A stretch of 35,916 bases of DNA from Planctomycetaceae bacterium UBA6894 (lineage in GTDB: Bacteria > Planctomycetota > Planctomycetia > Gemmatales > Gemmataceae), in NCBI GenBank assembly GCA_002451275.1, contig DKBS01000136.1, forward strand, positions 1 to 35,916, in the 5' to 3' direction. This document shows, piece by piece, positions 6,426 to 15,024 of the stretch. Numbering within the stretch: position 1 is the stretch's first letter; each line of letters starts with the position of its first letter. The notes below the pieces were generated by a model. The model ran no database searches, had not been told where the DNA came from, and saw only the letters and a program-made list of their open reading frames with translations. A program made the position numbers and the translations under genes.

Positions 6426-7922
6426 CTACTCGGCCCAGTTCAGCGTGCGCCCCACAGCCTTGCGCCAGCCTGTGAGCATCTTTTCACGCTGGCCGGCGGA
6501 TGTGGTGGGTTTGAACTCCTGATCCAGTACCCAATTGCGCTCGATGTCCCCCAGGCTGTTCCAGGTACCTGTGGCCAGGCCGGCCAGATAGGCCACACCC
6601 AGCGCCGTGGTCTCCTGCACGCGGGGCCGGCGTACCGGCACACCCAGCAGGTCGGCCTGGAACTGCAGCAGCGCGTTGTTGCGGCTGGCTCCCCCATCAG
6701 CTTTCAGGCTGGCCAGCTTCACACCGCTGTCGGCTTCCATCGCGCCCAGCAGATCCGCCGATTGCCATGCCATCGATTCCACTGCCGCCCGGGCGATATG
6801 CGCCGCGGTGGTGCCCCGCGTCAGGCCGAAGATGCCGCCCCGCGCCCGCGGATCCCAGTGCGGCGCCCCCAGACCGGTGAACGCTGGCACCACGAACACG
6901 CCGCCGGCATCGGGAACGCTGGCCGCCAAGGCCTCCACATCCTCCGACTTGCGGATGATTCCCAACCCATCCCGCAGCCACTGCACCACCGCACCCGCCA
7001 CAAACACCGCGCCCTCCAGGCAGTAGGTGGTTTTGCCGCCGATGCGCCAGCCCACGGTGGTGAGCAGGTTGTTGGCGCTGGGCACCGGCTTGTCCCCGGT
7101 GTTTAGCAGTAAAAAGCACCCGGTGCCGTAGGTGTTCTTCGCGCTGCCCGGCTGGAAGCAGGCCTGGCCAAAGGTGGCCGCCTGCTGGTCCCCGGCAATG
7201 CCGGCAATGGCCACCGGAGCCCCCAGCATCTCCGCGTCGGTCTGCCCGGCCACCCCGCTCGAATCCACTACCCGGGGCAGCATGGCCCGTGGAATATTCA
7301 GGATGCCCAAAATCTCATCATCCCAGTCCAGCCGGTGGATATCGAACAGCAGCGTGCGGCTGGCGTTCGACACATCGGTCACATGCAGCTTGCCGCCCGT
7401 CAGTTTCCAGATCAGCCAGGTATCAACCGTGCCGAACAGGATCTCACCTCGGGCAGCCCGTTCGCGCAGTCCGGGGATCGTCTCCAGCAGATGAACCACC
7501 TTGGTGCCCGAGAAGTAGGCGTCCACCACCAGCCCGGTGCGCTGCCGGATCAGTGCCTCGTGTCCCTGCGCTTTCAGTCGGTCGCATACCGGCGCACTGA
7601 CGCGGCTCTGCCAGACGATGGCATTGGCCACTGGCCTGCCGGTGTTCTTGTCCCACAGGATCGTGGTCTCGCGCTGATTGGTAATACCCAGCGAGCCGAT
7701 CTGGCCGGCCGAAAGCCCGGCGCGGGCAAGCGCCTCGCGCGCGCAGGCGAGCTGCGTCTGCCAGATCTCCTCGGGATCATGCTCCACATCGCCGGGGGCG
7801 GGATAGATCTGTGGCAGTTCCCGCTGCGCCATCGACAGTGCCCGGCCGTCCTGCCCGAACACGATGGCCCGGCTCGAAGTGGTCCCCTGATCCAGCGACA
7901 GAATCGGCTTGCCCGTCACCAT
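6426..7922 (-). CDS. glpK: Glycerol kinase
   Basis: A 498-residue FGGY-family kinase that phosphorylates glycerol to glycerol-3-phosphate. It begins I-L-S-L-D-Q-G-T-T-S-S-R-A, the phosphate-binding loop of GlpK, and continues with I-G-S-L-G-I-T-N-Q-R-E-T, N-A-I-V-W-Q-S-R, G-T-V-D-T-W-L-I-W-K-L-T-G and, in the ATPase half, L-K-A-D-G-G-A-S-R-N-N. I chose the ATG at 7922 over the TTG at 7937. No glycerol facilitator or glycerol-3-phosphate dehydrogenase is next to it. It follows the D-amino-acid dehydrogenase gene by 96 bases. Confidence 0.96.
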   Translation of the reverse strand: MVTGKPILSLDQGTTSSRAIVFGQDGRALSMAQRELPQIYPAPGDVEHDPEEIWQTQLACAREALARAGLSAGQIGSLGITNQRETTILWDKNTGRPVANAIVWQSRVSAPVCDRLKAQGHEALIRQRTGLVVDAYFSGTKVVHLLETIPGLRERAARGEILFGTVDTWLIWKLTGGKLHVTDVSNASRTLLFDIHRLDWDDEILGILNIPRAMLPRVVDSSGVAGQTDAEMLGAPVAIAGIAGDQQAATFGQACFQPGSAKNTYGTGCFLLLNTGDKPVPSANNLLTTVGWRIGGKTTYCLEGAVFVAGAVVQWLRDGLGIIRKSEDVEALAASVPDAGGVFVVPAFTGLGAPHWDPRARGGIFGLTRGTTAAHIARAAVESMAWQSADLLGAMEADSGVKLASLKADGGASRNNALLQFQADLLGVPVRRPRVQETTALGVAYLAGLATGTWNSLGDIERNWVLDQEFKPTTSAGQREKMLTGWRKAVGRTLNWAE

Positions 7923-8018
7923 GGCCCGATACCCCAATCAACACCCGAAGGGAGAGAACCCGGAACTGCACCGGGCAGGGCTTGATTGTAATGGGAAATC
8001 AGGCTGGCGGGTGAATGC

Positions 8019-9281
8019 TCACCCGTACCGTTCCGGGTCGAGCAATTGCAGATCAATGGAAGGCTTTTCCCTGTCCAGCAACTGGCCCACCAGCTTGCCG
8101 GTGACCGGGCCCAGGCTCAGGCCCATCATCGCGTGGCCGGTGGTGATCACCAGGTTCGATAACTTCCGACTGCGCCCCAGATAGGGCAAGCCATCGGGCG
8201 AGCAGGGGCGCAATCCCTTCCAGGGCTCGATGCCCGCGAAGTCCCCTTCGCTGAAGGAGGGGTAGTACTGGCAGAACGAGCGCTGGATGCCGCGCACCCG
8301 CGCCGGGGCAACCGATTCGTTCAGTCCCGAGATCTCCATCGTGCCGCCCACACGCAGCCGGCCACCCATGGGCGTGACCGCCACCCGCGCCTCGGTCAAA
8401 ATCGTGCACAGCGTGGGCAATTGTCGTGGCTTGGCCAGCGTCAGGCTGTACCCCTTGCCTGCCTGCATTGGCAAACCAAGGCCCAGTTCCTTGGCCAGAA
8501 GCGGCGACCAGGAGCCCGCTGCCAGAACCACCTGATCCGCTTCCAGATCTCCGGCGCCGGTACGCGCGCCACGCAAGGTGGATCCCTCACGCATCAACCC
8601 GGTCACTTCGGTTTGGAAATGAAAGTTCGCCCCCAGGGCGCGGCAGCGGTTTTCTAGTCCCGCCATCAGACGGTTGGGATCGAGGTGGCAGTCTTTGGGG
8701 AAATAGACCGAACCCTCAATGGCCAGGTCGGCCCCCGGGTCCAGTTTTTTGGTGTCCGCCGCATCCAGTACCCGGGCCGGCACGCCCAACTGGTTGGCCC
8801 GCTCGGCCATGTGGGCTTCCTCTTCAAGCCCCTTGGCCGTGCGGCACAGCATCAATAGCCCCTTGGTCTCCAGCCCGAAATCTCCGGGACCGGTTTCCGG
8901 GTGGCTGGCCCAATGGGTGTAGATGTCCCGGCTTTGGTAATTCAGATCCCGCAGGATGGGTTCGGCCGCTTTCACCCGGGCGGCGGTCGAGGCGCGCCAG
9001 AAACGGAATCCCCAGGTCAGCAGGTCCCACGACAATCTGGGCCGGATGTAAAACGGAGATTCCGGGTTCCACATCCATTTGATGCCCATCCACACGGCAC
9101 CCGGCGCGGCCAGCGGCACAAAGTGGCTGGGCACTACCATCCCAGCGTTGCCGAACGAGCACCCATCACGCATGGACGGGTTCCGGTCCACCACCGTGAC
9201 TTGGTAGCCGCGCTGAAGGGCATGCAGGGCCGAGGACAGCCCAATCACCCCCGCACCCAGAATCAGCACCCGCTTGGACAT
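8019..9281 (-). CDS. FAD-dependent D-amino-acid / D-hydroxyproline dehydrogenase
   Basis: A 420-residue DadA-type flavoprotein. It opens with the Rossmann dinucleotide fold V-L-I-L-G-A-G-V-I-G-L-S-S-A, followed by S-F-G-N-A-G-M-V, which is typical of membrane-linked D-amino-acid dehydrogenases. Near the C-terminus, G-L-R-P-C-S-P-D-G-L-P-Y-L-G and T-G-H-A-M-M-G-L-S-L-G complete the FAD site. The ATG at 9281 has GGAAGG four bases upstream; an upstream GTG/ATG at 9338 would overlap the epimerase gene. Next to a hydroxyproline epimerase and a DHDPS-type deaminase, the likely substrate is cis-4-hydroxy-D-proline, giving pyrroline-4-hydroxy-2-carboxylate. Confidence 0.88.
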   Translation of the reverse strand: MSKRVLILGAGVIGLSSALHALQRGYQVTVVDRNPSMRDGCSFGNAGMVVPSHFVPLAAPGAVWMGIKWMWNPESPFYIRPRLSWDLLTWGFRFWRASTAARVKAAEPILRDLNYQSRDIYTHWASHPETGPGDFGLETKGLLMLCRTAKGLEEEAHMAERANQLGVPARVLDAADTKKLDPGADLAIEGSVYFPKDCHLDPNRLMAGLENRCRALGANFHFQTEVTGLMREGSTLRGARTGAGDLEADQVVLAAGSWSPLLAKELGLGLPMQAGKGYSLTLAKPRQLPTLCTILTEARVAVTPMGGRLRVGGTMEISGLNESVAPARVRGIQRSFCQYYPSFSEGDFAGIEPWKGLRPCSPDGLPYLGRSRKLSNLVITTGHAMMGLSLGPVTGKLVGQLLDREKPSIDLQLLDPERYG

Positions 9282-9313
9282 GCAGCCTTCCAAAAAAGAC
9301 AAAAACCTTCCAC

Positions 9314-10267
9314 TCAATCCACCCGGATTCCCCAGCAAAACGGATCACGCGCATCCACCAGCAGGGTCGCCTCGGCCGTCACATGGGCCGTTCCGGTCAC
9401 GGTGGGAATGATCCTGCCGCAGTCGGTGGTGGTCCCGTCCCACTCGAACCGCCCGGCAAACCGGGTCCCCAGGATGCTTTCCTGGATCCACTGCTCGCCG
9501 GGCTGCAGTTTGCCATCCGCAGCCAGACACGCCAGCTTGGCGCTGGTGCCGGTGCCGCAGGGCGACCGGTCGTAGGCCAGGCCGGGGCACAGCACAAAAT
9601 TGCGCGCATCGGAACCGGGGGCGCCCGGTCCGATCAGCTCCACATGGTCCACCTCGGGGTAGCCTCCGGCGTTCACCGCCTGGCGGATGCGGGTGGAAAG
9701 ATCGGTCAGTTCCGCCACGCAGGGCAGGGTCAGACGGTGGCCGTGGTCTTCCACCAGGTAGAACCAGTTGCCACCCCAGGCGATGTCGCCGGTTACCTCA
9801 CCATGCCCCGGCACGGTTACCTTCACGCCCTTGTGGGCGCGCCAACTGGGCACATTGCGCACCGATACCGACCCATCGGCCAGTAGTGTGGCTTCCACCA
9901 CGCCAACCGGAGTCTCAATCCGGTGCGCGCCCGGTTGCAACTTGCCGAGGTGGGCCAGCGTCACCACCAGGCCGATGGTGCCGTGGCCGCACATGCCCAG
10001 GTAGCCCACATTGTTGAAGAAGATCACCCCGGCAGAACACGAGGGGTCGGCAGGCTCGCAGAGCAGCGCCCCCACCAGTACATCGCTGCCGCGCGGCTCG
10101 TTCACCACGGCGGAGCGGAAACTGTCGTGCCGTTCGCGCAACAGGGCCAGGCGACGGTCCAGCGGGCCGGTGCCCAGGTCCGGCCCCCCGTCCAGCACCA
10201 CGCGCGTGGGTTCGCCACCGGTGTGGGAATCAACCACGCGAATCCGCTGGATGGTGTTGGCGGTCAT
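9314..10267 (-). CDS. 4-hydroxyproline 2-epimerase (proline racemase family)
   Basis: A 317-residue proline racemase-family enzyme. It begins R-V-V-D-S-H-T-G-G-E-P-T-R-V-V and carries both catalytic cysteines: M-C-G-H-G-T-I-G (about residue 90) and S-P-C-G-T-G-T-S-A. Two cysteines indicate a racemase/epimerase; the related dehydratases have Thr at the first position. The open frame extends upstream of 10267 into the next gene, but the ATG at 10267 gives the normal N-terminus. The likely reaction is trans-4-hydroxy-L-proline to cis-4-hydroxy-D-proline. Confidence 0.9.
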   Translation of the reverse strand: MTANTIQRIRVVDSHTGGEPTRVVLDGGPDLGTGPLDRRLALLRERHDSFRSAVVNEPRGSDVLVGALLCEPADPSCSAGVIFFNNVGYLGMCGHGTIGLVVTLAHLGKLQPGAHRIETPVGVVEATLLADGSVSVRNVPSWRAHKGVKVTVPGHGEVTGDIAWGGNWFYLVEDHGHRLTLPCVAELTDLSTRIRQAVNAGGYPEVDHVELIGPGAPGSDARNFVLCPGLAYDRSPCGTGTSAKLACLAADGKLQPGEQWIQESILGTRFAGRFEWDGTTTDCGRIIPTVTGTAHVTAEATLLVDARDPFCWGIRVD

Positions 10268-10296
10268 GATGGGGTATCCAGTTGGCGGGCTGTGGC

Positions 10297-11196
10297 TTAC
10301 AGTTTGGGCCGTTCGGCCAGGCCCTTGTGGATGATCTTCAGCACCGCCTCGCGCTCGGCGCCTGAGAGAGCCAGGCGCGGCTCGCGCACCCACTCGGAGC
10401 CCAGACCCGCCTCCTGCACCGCCAGCTTGATGTACTGCACGAACTTGATGTGCGTGTCCAGTTTCAGCAGCGGGTAGAACCAGCGGTACATCTGCCGCGC
10501 CTCGTCCCACTTGCCCTTCCGGGTCAGTTCCCAGAAGTACTGGTTCTCTTTCGGGAAGGCGATGCCGGAACCGGCCACCCACCCGTCGATGCCCAGGACC
10601 GCTGACTCCAAGGCCAGGTCATCCACGCCCACAAAGACCTGGTAGCGGTCGCCCACCTCGATGCGCAGCTCGGTGATGCGCCGGGTGTTGGCCGAGCTTT
10701 CTTTCAGGGCGACCAGGTTCTTGATGTCGGACAGCTTGGCGAATTGGGCGGGGGTGATGTCCACCGTGTAGCCGACCGGGTTGTTGTAAAGCATCCATGG
10801 CAGACGGGTGGCGGCGGCCACCTTGCGGAAATGGTTCTCCGCCTCGGCGGCGTCGGCCTTGTACACCATGGCGGGCATCACCATGTAACCCGCAGCACCC
10901 AACTTCTCGCCATCAGCCACATAGCGGCAGGCCGCCAGCGTGCTGGTTTCCGCCACGCCGCTGAGCACCGGCACCCGGCCCTTGGCCACCTCCACCGCCC
11001 GCTTCAGGACCGAGCGTTTCTCCTCCGGGTCCATCGACTGGTTCTCACCCAGCGAGCCGCAAACGATCAACCCGGTCACGCCCGAGTCGATCAGGGCCTC
11101 CACATGCTTGGAGAAACCGTCCAGGTTCAGCGACAGGTCCTTGTGGAACTGGGTGGTGATTGCCGGGAAAACGCCCTGCCATTTGCTCTGGGACAT
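10297..11196 (-). CDS. DHDPS-family lyase, probably pyrroline-4-hydroxy-2-carboxylate deaminase
   Basis: A 299-residue TIM-barrel aldolase of the dihydrodipicolinate synthase family. It has the G-S-L-G-E-N loop in place of the G-T-T-G-E of DapA, Y-N-N-P (residues ~139-142), and the Schiff-base lysine in A-L-K-E-S-S. The family acts on 2-oxo acids and imines. Between a divergent regulator and the epimerase/dehydrogenase genes it is best read as the deaminase giving 2-oxoglutarate semialdehyde. It is the first gene of the minus-strand operon. Confidence 0.87.
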   Translation of the reverse strand: MSQSKWQGVFPAITTQFHKDLSLNLDGFSKHVEALIDSGVTGLIVCGSLGENQSMDPEEKRSVLKRAVEVAKGRVPVLSGVAETSTLAACRYVADGEKLGAAGYMVMPAMVYKADAAEAENHFRKVAAATRLPWMLYNNPVGYTVDITPAQFAKLSDIKNLVALKESSANTRRITELRIEVGDRYQVFVGVDDLALESAVLGIDGWVAGSGIAFPKENQYFWELTRKGKWDEARQMYRWFYPLLKLDTHIKFVQYIKLAVQEAGLGSEWVREPRLALSGAEREAVLKIIHKGLAERPKL

Positions 11197-11224
11197 GATG
11201 CTGTGTCGCCCTTTCTGGTGCCGG

Positions 11225-11242
11225 TTGAATGATTGCGTTCAA
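11225..11242. promoter_or_regulatory. Possible operator in the divergent hydroxyproline control region
   Basis: A 5-bp inverted repeat, TTGAA (11225-11229) and TTCAA (11238-11242), lies between the divergent deaminase and AraC-type regulator genes, about 30 bases upstream of the deaminase start. Short inverted repeats are common by chance; position is the main argument. Confidence 0.25.
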
Positions 11243-11388
11243 TCTATCCGCGGCGTTGCCCTGTGTCTTGTTCCCAAATGCGGTTGACCGGGTTGAAAAA
11301 GGCACAGCGGGACCATGCTGCCGGCCAACCGGCCGAAACGCTCCCATGCCTATGGACAAACCAGCGTGTCGGGTGGATGATCGGCTGC

Positions 11389-12153
11389 ATGTCCCATCCC
11401 CCCAAGCCCGCCGTGGATGCCGCTGAATTCCTGGCTAAACTGGCCGAGCCCTTCACAGGCGAGGCCCTGTTCGATTGCCTGGCGGACATGGTCTATTTCA
11501 TCAAGGATGACCAGGGCCGTTATGTGGTGGTCAACCAGACTCTGGTGAACCGCTGCCATCTCGACCGTAAGGATGAGCTGCTCCACCGTACCGCGGCGGA
11601 TGTTTTCCCCGGCCCCACCGGGCAGGCCTACCTGGCCCAGGACCTGGAAGTGATCCGCACGGGCGAACCGCTGGTGAACGCGCTGGAACTGCACACCTAC
11701 CCCCAAGGCGACCCCGGTTGGGCGCTCACCACCAAGTTGCCGCTTTCCGACAAGTCGGGCAAATGCGTGGGGTTGGTTGGCTTCTCGCGGGATCTCCACC
11801 CGCCCGATGAGAAAAACCAGGCGTGGAGCCAGCTTGCTCGGGCCATCGACCAGGCCCGTGCCTCGCTGGACCAGCCGTGGCCGCTGGCCCGGCTGGCGGA
11901 ACTGGCCGGTATCACCTCCCACCAGATGGACCACCGCGTCCGCCAGGTGTTCCACCTGACTCCCGGCCAGTTGCTGTTGAAGTTCCGCATGGACCAGGCC
12001 ACCCAGCAGTTGCGCCACACCGCCAGTCCCATCGCCACCGTGGCGATGAACTGCGGCTACTCCGACCAAAGCGCCTTCACCCGCCAGTTCCGCCGCGCCA
12101 TCGGCATGTCGCCGGGCGAATACCGCCGGATCCACCGGGCGGGTGGCGAGTAG
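11389..12153 (+). CDS. PAS-domain AraC-family transcriptional regulator
   Basis: A 254-residue regulator. The N-terminal half is a PAS-like sensor (A-D-M-V-Y-F-I-K-D-D-Q-G-R-Y-V-V-V-N at about residues 29-46; V-G-L-V-G-F-S-R-D-L at its end). The C-terminal ~100 residues are an AraC double helix-turn-helix: L-A-R-L-A-E-L-A-G-I-T-S, then I-A-T-V-A-M-N-C-G-Y-S-D-Q-S-A-F-T-R-Q-F and M-S-P-G-E-Y-R-R. It is divergent from the hydroxyproline genes and probably controls them. The start is uncertain: ATGs at 11377 and 11389 both lack a clear ribosome site, and the frame is open back to 11233. Confidence 0.85.
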   Translation: MSHPPKPAVDAAEFLAKLAEPFTGEALFDCLADMVYFIKDDQGRYVVVNQTLVNRCHLDRKDELLHRTAADVFPGPTGQAYLAQDLEVIRTGEPLVNALELHTYPQGDPGWALTTKLPLSDKSGKCVGLVGFSRDLHPPDEKNQAWSQLARAIDQARASLDQPWPLARLAELAGITSHQMDHRVRQVFHLTPGQLLLKFRMDQATQQLRHTASPIATVAMNCGYSDQSAFTRQFRRAIGMSPGEYRRIHRAGGE

Positions 12154-12166
12154 CCCAAGGTGTTCC

Positions 12167-13147
12167 ATGCTCTCAATGCTGATCCTCTGGATGTCGCTCC
12201 ACCAACCCGCACCCGACTGGGAACTGGTCACCCGACGGGCGGACTGGCAGGCGCGTGATTCCCAGGGTGAGGTGGTCTTCAACAACCGGCTGTGGATCCT
12301 GGGCGGTTGGTTCGATTCGTATTCCTCCCCGCCGCGCGATGTGTGGAGTTCCCCTGATGGCAAGGCGTGGACCCGCGCCACCGACAAGGCGCCGTGGCGG
12401 CATTCCGATTTGCCGATGACCGTGACCTTCCAGGGCAAGATGTGGCTGATGGGCGGCTGGGCCGACGGCCGGCTGAAGACCCACTCGGCCAGCGCCCAGG
12501 TCTGGAACAGTGACAACGGCGCCGACTGGAAGATGGTCACCGATAAAGCCGGCTGGTCGCCGCGCCTGGCGGCGGGCGTGGCGGTGCATGGGGGCAAGCT
12601 CTGGATCATTGGCGGCACCGAGGATTACTATTTTGGCTCTGAGAAAAGTGTCCGAAACGATGTGTGGTGCTCGGCGGATGGCAAAAGCTGGACCTGTGTG
12701 ACCCAGGCCGCCCCGTGGAAGCCGCGGGCCTACCACCAGGTGGTCGCCCACGGCGGCAAGCTGTGGGTGCTGGGTGGCGGCAACTACCAACCCGGCTACC
12801 AGGCATTCAACGATGTCTGGTGCTCGGAAAACGGCAAGGACTGGACCTGTGTCACCCAAAACTCCCCGTGGTCTCCCCGCCTGTGGTTCTCGGCGGTGAC
12901 CCATCGCGACCACCTGTGGGTGCTGGGCGGGTGGTCGAACAACCCGGCCAAAAACTGGGGGGATGTGTGGTTTTCGAAGGATGGCAAAACCTGGAAGGAG
13001 CTGAAAACAGCCACCCGCCCCAAGGAGCGCCACGAGCACTCCGCGCTGGTGTTTCAGGATGCCATCTGGATGCTGGGTGGCCACGCCCAACCGCTATGCA
13101 GCGAAGTGTGGGCCCTGCGCCTGCCCCAGGGCTGGAAGGGTGATTGA
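12167..13147 (+). CDS. Secreted Kelch-like beta-propeller protein
   Basis: A 326-residue protein with a short hydrophobic N-terminus and about six repeats. The repeats share D-V-W-x-S-x-D-G-K-x-W-T-x-V-T-x-x-A-P-W-x-P-R, followed by a strand such as G-G-K-L-W-V-L-G-G. The N-terminal strand (W-E-L-V-T-R-R-A-D-W) and the C-terminal strand (E-V-W-A-L-R-L) would close the last blade. No enzyme residues are evident, so a binding or adhesion role is an inference. The ATG at 12167 has AAGG six bases upstream and lies 13 bases after the regulator stop. Confidence 0.8.
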   Translation: MLSMLILWMSLHQPAPDWELVTRRADWQARDSQGEVVFNNRLWILGGWFDSYSSPPRDVWSSPDGKAWTRATDKAPWRHSDLPMTVTFQGKMWLMGGWADGRLKTHSASAQVWNSDNGADWKMVTDKAGWSPRLAAGVAVHGGKLWIIGGTEDYYFGSEKSVRNDVWCSADGKSWTCVTQAAPWKPRAYHQVVAHGGKLWVLGGGNYQPGYQAFNDVWCSENGKDWTCVTQNSPWSPRLWFSAVTHRDHLWVLGGWSNNPAKNWGDVWFSKDGKTWKELKTATRPKERHEHSALVFQDAIWMLGGHAQPLCSEVWALRLPQGWKGD

Positions 13148-13196
13148 TCGGGCGTGGTAGAATGGGCGTGCCAAAAGTTCCAGCCGGAAGCAACCC

Positions 13197-13781
13197 ATGC
13201 CCACCACCGAACCGTCCACATCCAACAATCCAATGCGGTCCTGGTTGGTGGTGATAGCCTCCGTGGCTGCCGCGGTCGCCTTCATCTGCTACCAGGTGTT
13301 GGCAAACAGGCCCGGCGAAGCCAACGAGAAAACCCAACCGCAGTCGATGAGCCCCGCCCAGCGTCTGGCGGCCATGAACAGCATGCGGGATGATGCTTTG
13401 GTGATTGGCGTGGAAGTGAACGGCAAGGCCAAAGCCTATGCCCTGGCCGCCGTGCATGCCCCCGACCGGCATGTCTACAACGGCATGCAGGGGGACACCC
13501 CTGTCACCGTCACTTTTTGCGATCTGGCGGACTGCGTGCAAGTCTTCACGCGGGAGGGGGCCACCAAGCCCCTGGGCGTGAAGATTGAACATGGTGCCAG
13601 CAAGGACAGGAAGATGGTCATCCGTGTCGATGACCACCTGTACCATCAAAGCACGCTGGAATCGGCGGATAACGCAGCGGGATCTTTCCCGCTGCAATCG
13701 GTGCCTTTCACCCGCACCACCTGGGGTGAGTGGCGCAAGCAGCATCCTGATAGCGAACTGCTCACCGGCAACTCAAACTGA
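13197..13781 (+). CDS. Membrane-anchored DUF3179 protein
   Basis: A 194-residue protein with one N-terminal membrane helix (residues ~14-35) and a periplasmic domain. The DUF3179 pattern is visible as A-L-V-I-G-V-E-V-N-G-K-A-K-A-Y, P-V-T-V-T-F-C-D-L-A-D-C, and the C-terminal T-W-G-E-W-R-K-Q-H-P-D-S. Many members have a cysteine pair like the one here (C-D-L-A-D-C). The biochemical role of the family is unknown to me. A GGAAG lies five bases before the start. It converges with the rhodanese gene. Confidence 0.82.
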   Translation: MPTTEPSTSNNPMRSWLVVIASVAAAVAFICYQVLANRPGEANEKTQPQSMSPAQRLAAMNSMRDDALVIGVEVNGKAKAYALAAVHAPDRHVYNGMQGDTPVTVTFCDLADCVQVFTREGATKPLGVKIEHGASKDRKMVIRVDDHLYHQSTLESADNAAGSFPLQSVPFTRTTWGEWRKQHPDSELLTGNSN

Positions 13782-13801
13782 GTCGCTGCAGTTTATTACC
13801 C

Positions 13802-14371
13802 TCAACAGGTTTTAGGCTTGGTCTGGCATAGCTGGGCCGGCTTGTCCAGTTTCACCTGGTTCCATGGCATTTTGGCGATCAGCATGCCCATGGCACAGGT
13901 GTCGGTGATGCCGGCAAACATCAAACCGGCTCCCACAAATCCGGACAGGCCGAAAAAGTAGGGATGCACCAGGAATCCCAGCACAGCGCCGGTCAATACC
14001 AGGGCACCTGCGGCGATGCGCACCTGTCGCTCAAGAGACATCCCTTTTTGGCCGCGCTCCACAGGAAGGCCGGCGGCCACCCAGGCGGTGGTGCCACCCT
14101 CCACCAGGATGATTCCGGGCACACCGGCGGCAGCCAGCCTGTCGCAGGCCTGCTTCGCCCTGCCGCCTGATTTGCAGAGCACCGCCAGATGGAGACCGGG
14201 GGCGCGGTTGCTGAAGGTGGCCGGGTCCAGTCGGTCCAAAGGCACCAGTTCCGCGCCGACGGCGTGCACCTCGCGGTATTCCAGGGGGGTGCGCACATCG
14301 AGCAGATCAATGGCCTCGCCGGAGGAACGCCGCCTGTGCACCTCGGACGCCTGCAGAATAGTCACTTCCAT
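13802..14371 (-). CDS. Rhodanese-like protein with DUF2892 membrane domain (YgaP-like)
   Basis: A 189-residue fusion. Residues 1-~105 form a rhodanese domain (A-I-D-L-L-D-V-R-T-P-L-E-Y-R) with the active-site loop L-C-K-S-G-G-R-A, whose cysteine carries the persulfide. Residues ~115-170 contain two membrane helices of the DUF2892 type (G-A-L-V-L-T-G-A-V-L-G-F-L, then F-V-G-A-G-L-M-F-A-G). The tail has further cysteines (L-C-Q-T-K-P-K-T-C). The architecture matches the inner-membrane sulfurtransferase YgaP. GAGG lies ten bases upstream of the start. Confidence 0.88.
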   Translation of the reverse strand: MEVTILQASEVHRRRSSGEAIDLLDVRTPLEYREVHAVGAELVPLDRLDPATFSNRAPGLHLAVLCKSGGRAKQACDRLAAAGVPGIILVEGGTTAWVAAGLPVERGQKGMSLERQVRIAAGALVLTGAVLGFLVHPYFFGLSGFVGAGLMFAGITDTCAMGMLIAKMPWNQVKLDKPAQLCQTKPKTC

Positions 14372-14456
14372 TTTGGTGCATCCTCGCTCAAGGGGTGGTC
14401 TTTTTTCCCATGAAGCATCAATGGACGGGTTGTGTACAGGTCCATTGGGAAGGAAT

Positions 14457-14966
14457 TCAATATCGCGTTCTGTTCCATTTTACCCAATAGGGTTGGAAGA
14501 ACAGCACTAGGCCGGTGATCCACAGGACCAGCAGGATCAGGGCTGCGGGCAGGAAGACGCCCAGCTTGGCCCAATCGCCGAACCATGAGCCATCGTGGAA
14601 CGACTCGATCAGGTCGCTGCGGCGGTAGGCGACCTGCAGCACCTGACCGGTGGCGCTGTCGAGCTGGACCTCCCAGTTGTTTTTGGCCAGCACCTTCATC
14701 ACGCCTTTGGCCGGACGGATATCGATGCGGGTGATGTCTTTCCAGGACTGCACTTCCGCCTCGGGAACGGTCTGGCAGGCCTGCAGGACCGATTCCATGG
14801 GGAGGGAAGGCGCGCTGCCGGTGCCCCGCTGCTCGGGTGGCTGCACCCAGGGTACCTGTTTTTTGACCTGCAGCATCAGGCCGGTCACCAGAATCACCAC
14901 CACCGGCAAGGCCGAGACGATGCCCAGCCAGTAGTGGATCCAGCGGTTGGTCCAGGCACGGGCCAT
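14457..14966 (-). CDS. PepSY-associated membrane protein
   Basis: A 169-residue protein with a helix at residues ~10-32 (W-I-H-Y-W-L-G-I-V-S-A-L-P-V), a periplasmic segment with PepSY-like strands (V-Q-S-W-K-D-I-T-R-I-D-I-R and V-Q-L-D-S-A-T-G-Q-V-L), then D-L-I-E-S-F-H-D-G-S-W-F-G-D and a second helix ending W-V-K-W-N-R. The H-D-G-x-W-F-G motif is common in PepSY-TM proteins linked to siderophore or heme/iron reduction. The ATG at 14966 (GGAG nine bases upstream) is preferred over longer frames that lack membrane character. Confidence 0.8.
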   Translation of the reverse strand: MARAWTNRWIHYWLGIVSALPVVVILVTGLMLQVKKQVPWVQPPEQRGTGSAPSLPMESVLQACQTVPEAEVQSWKDITRIDIRPAKGVMKVLAKNNWEVQLDSATGQVLQVAYRRSDLIESFHDGSWFGDWAKLGVFLPAALILLVLWITGLVLFFQPYWVKWNRTRY

Positions 14967-15024
14967 CAGGGTCACTCCGGTTGGTCGGGCCAACTTTTGG
15001 CATGGGGTTTGGTAGGATGAGGCC

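Noticed and set aside
11350..12618. Minus-strand open frame of 422 codons across the AraC-type and Kelch-like genes
   Set aside because: The opposite strand has two recognisable protein families in different frames; the minus frame crosses both without motifs.
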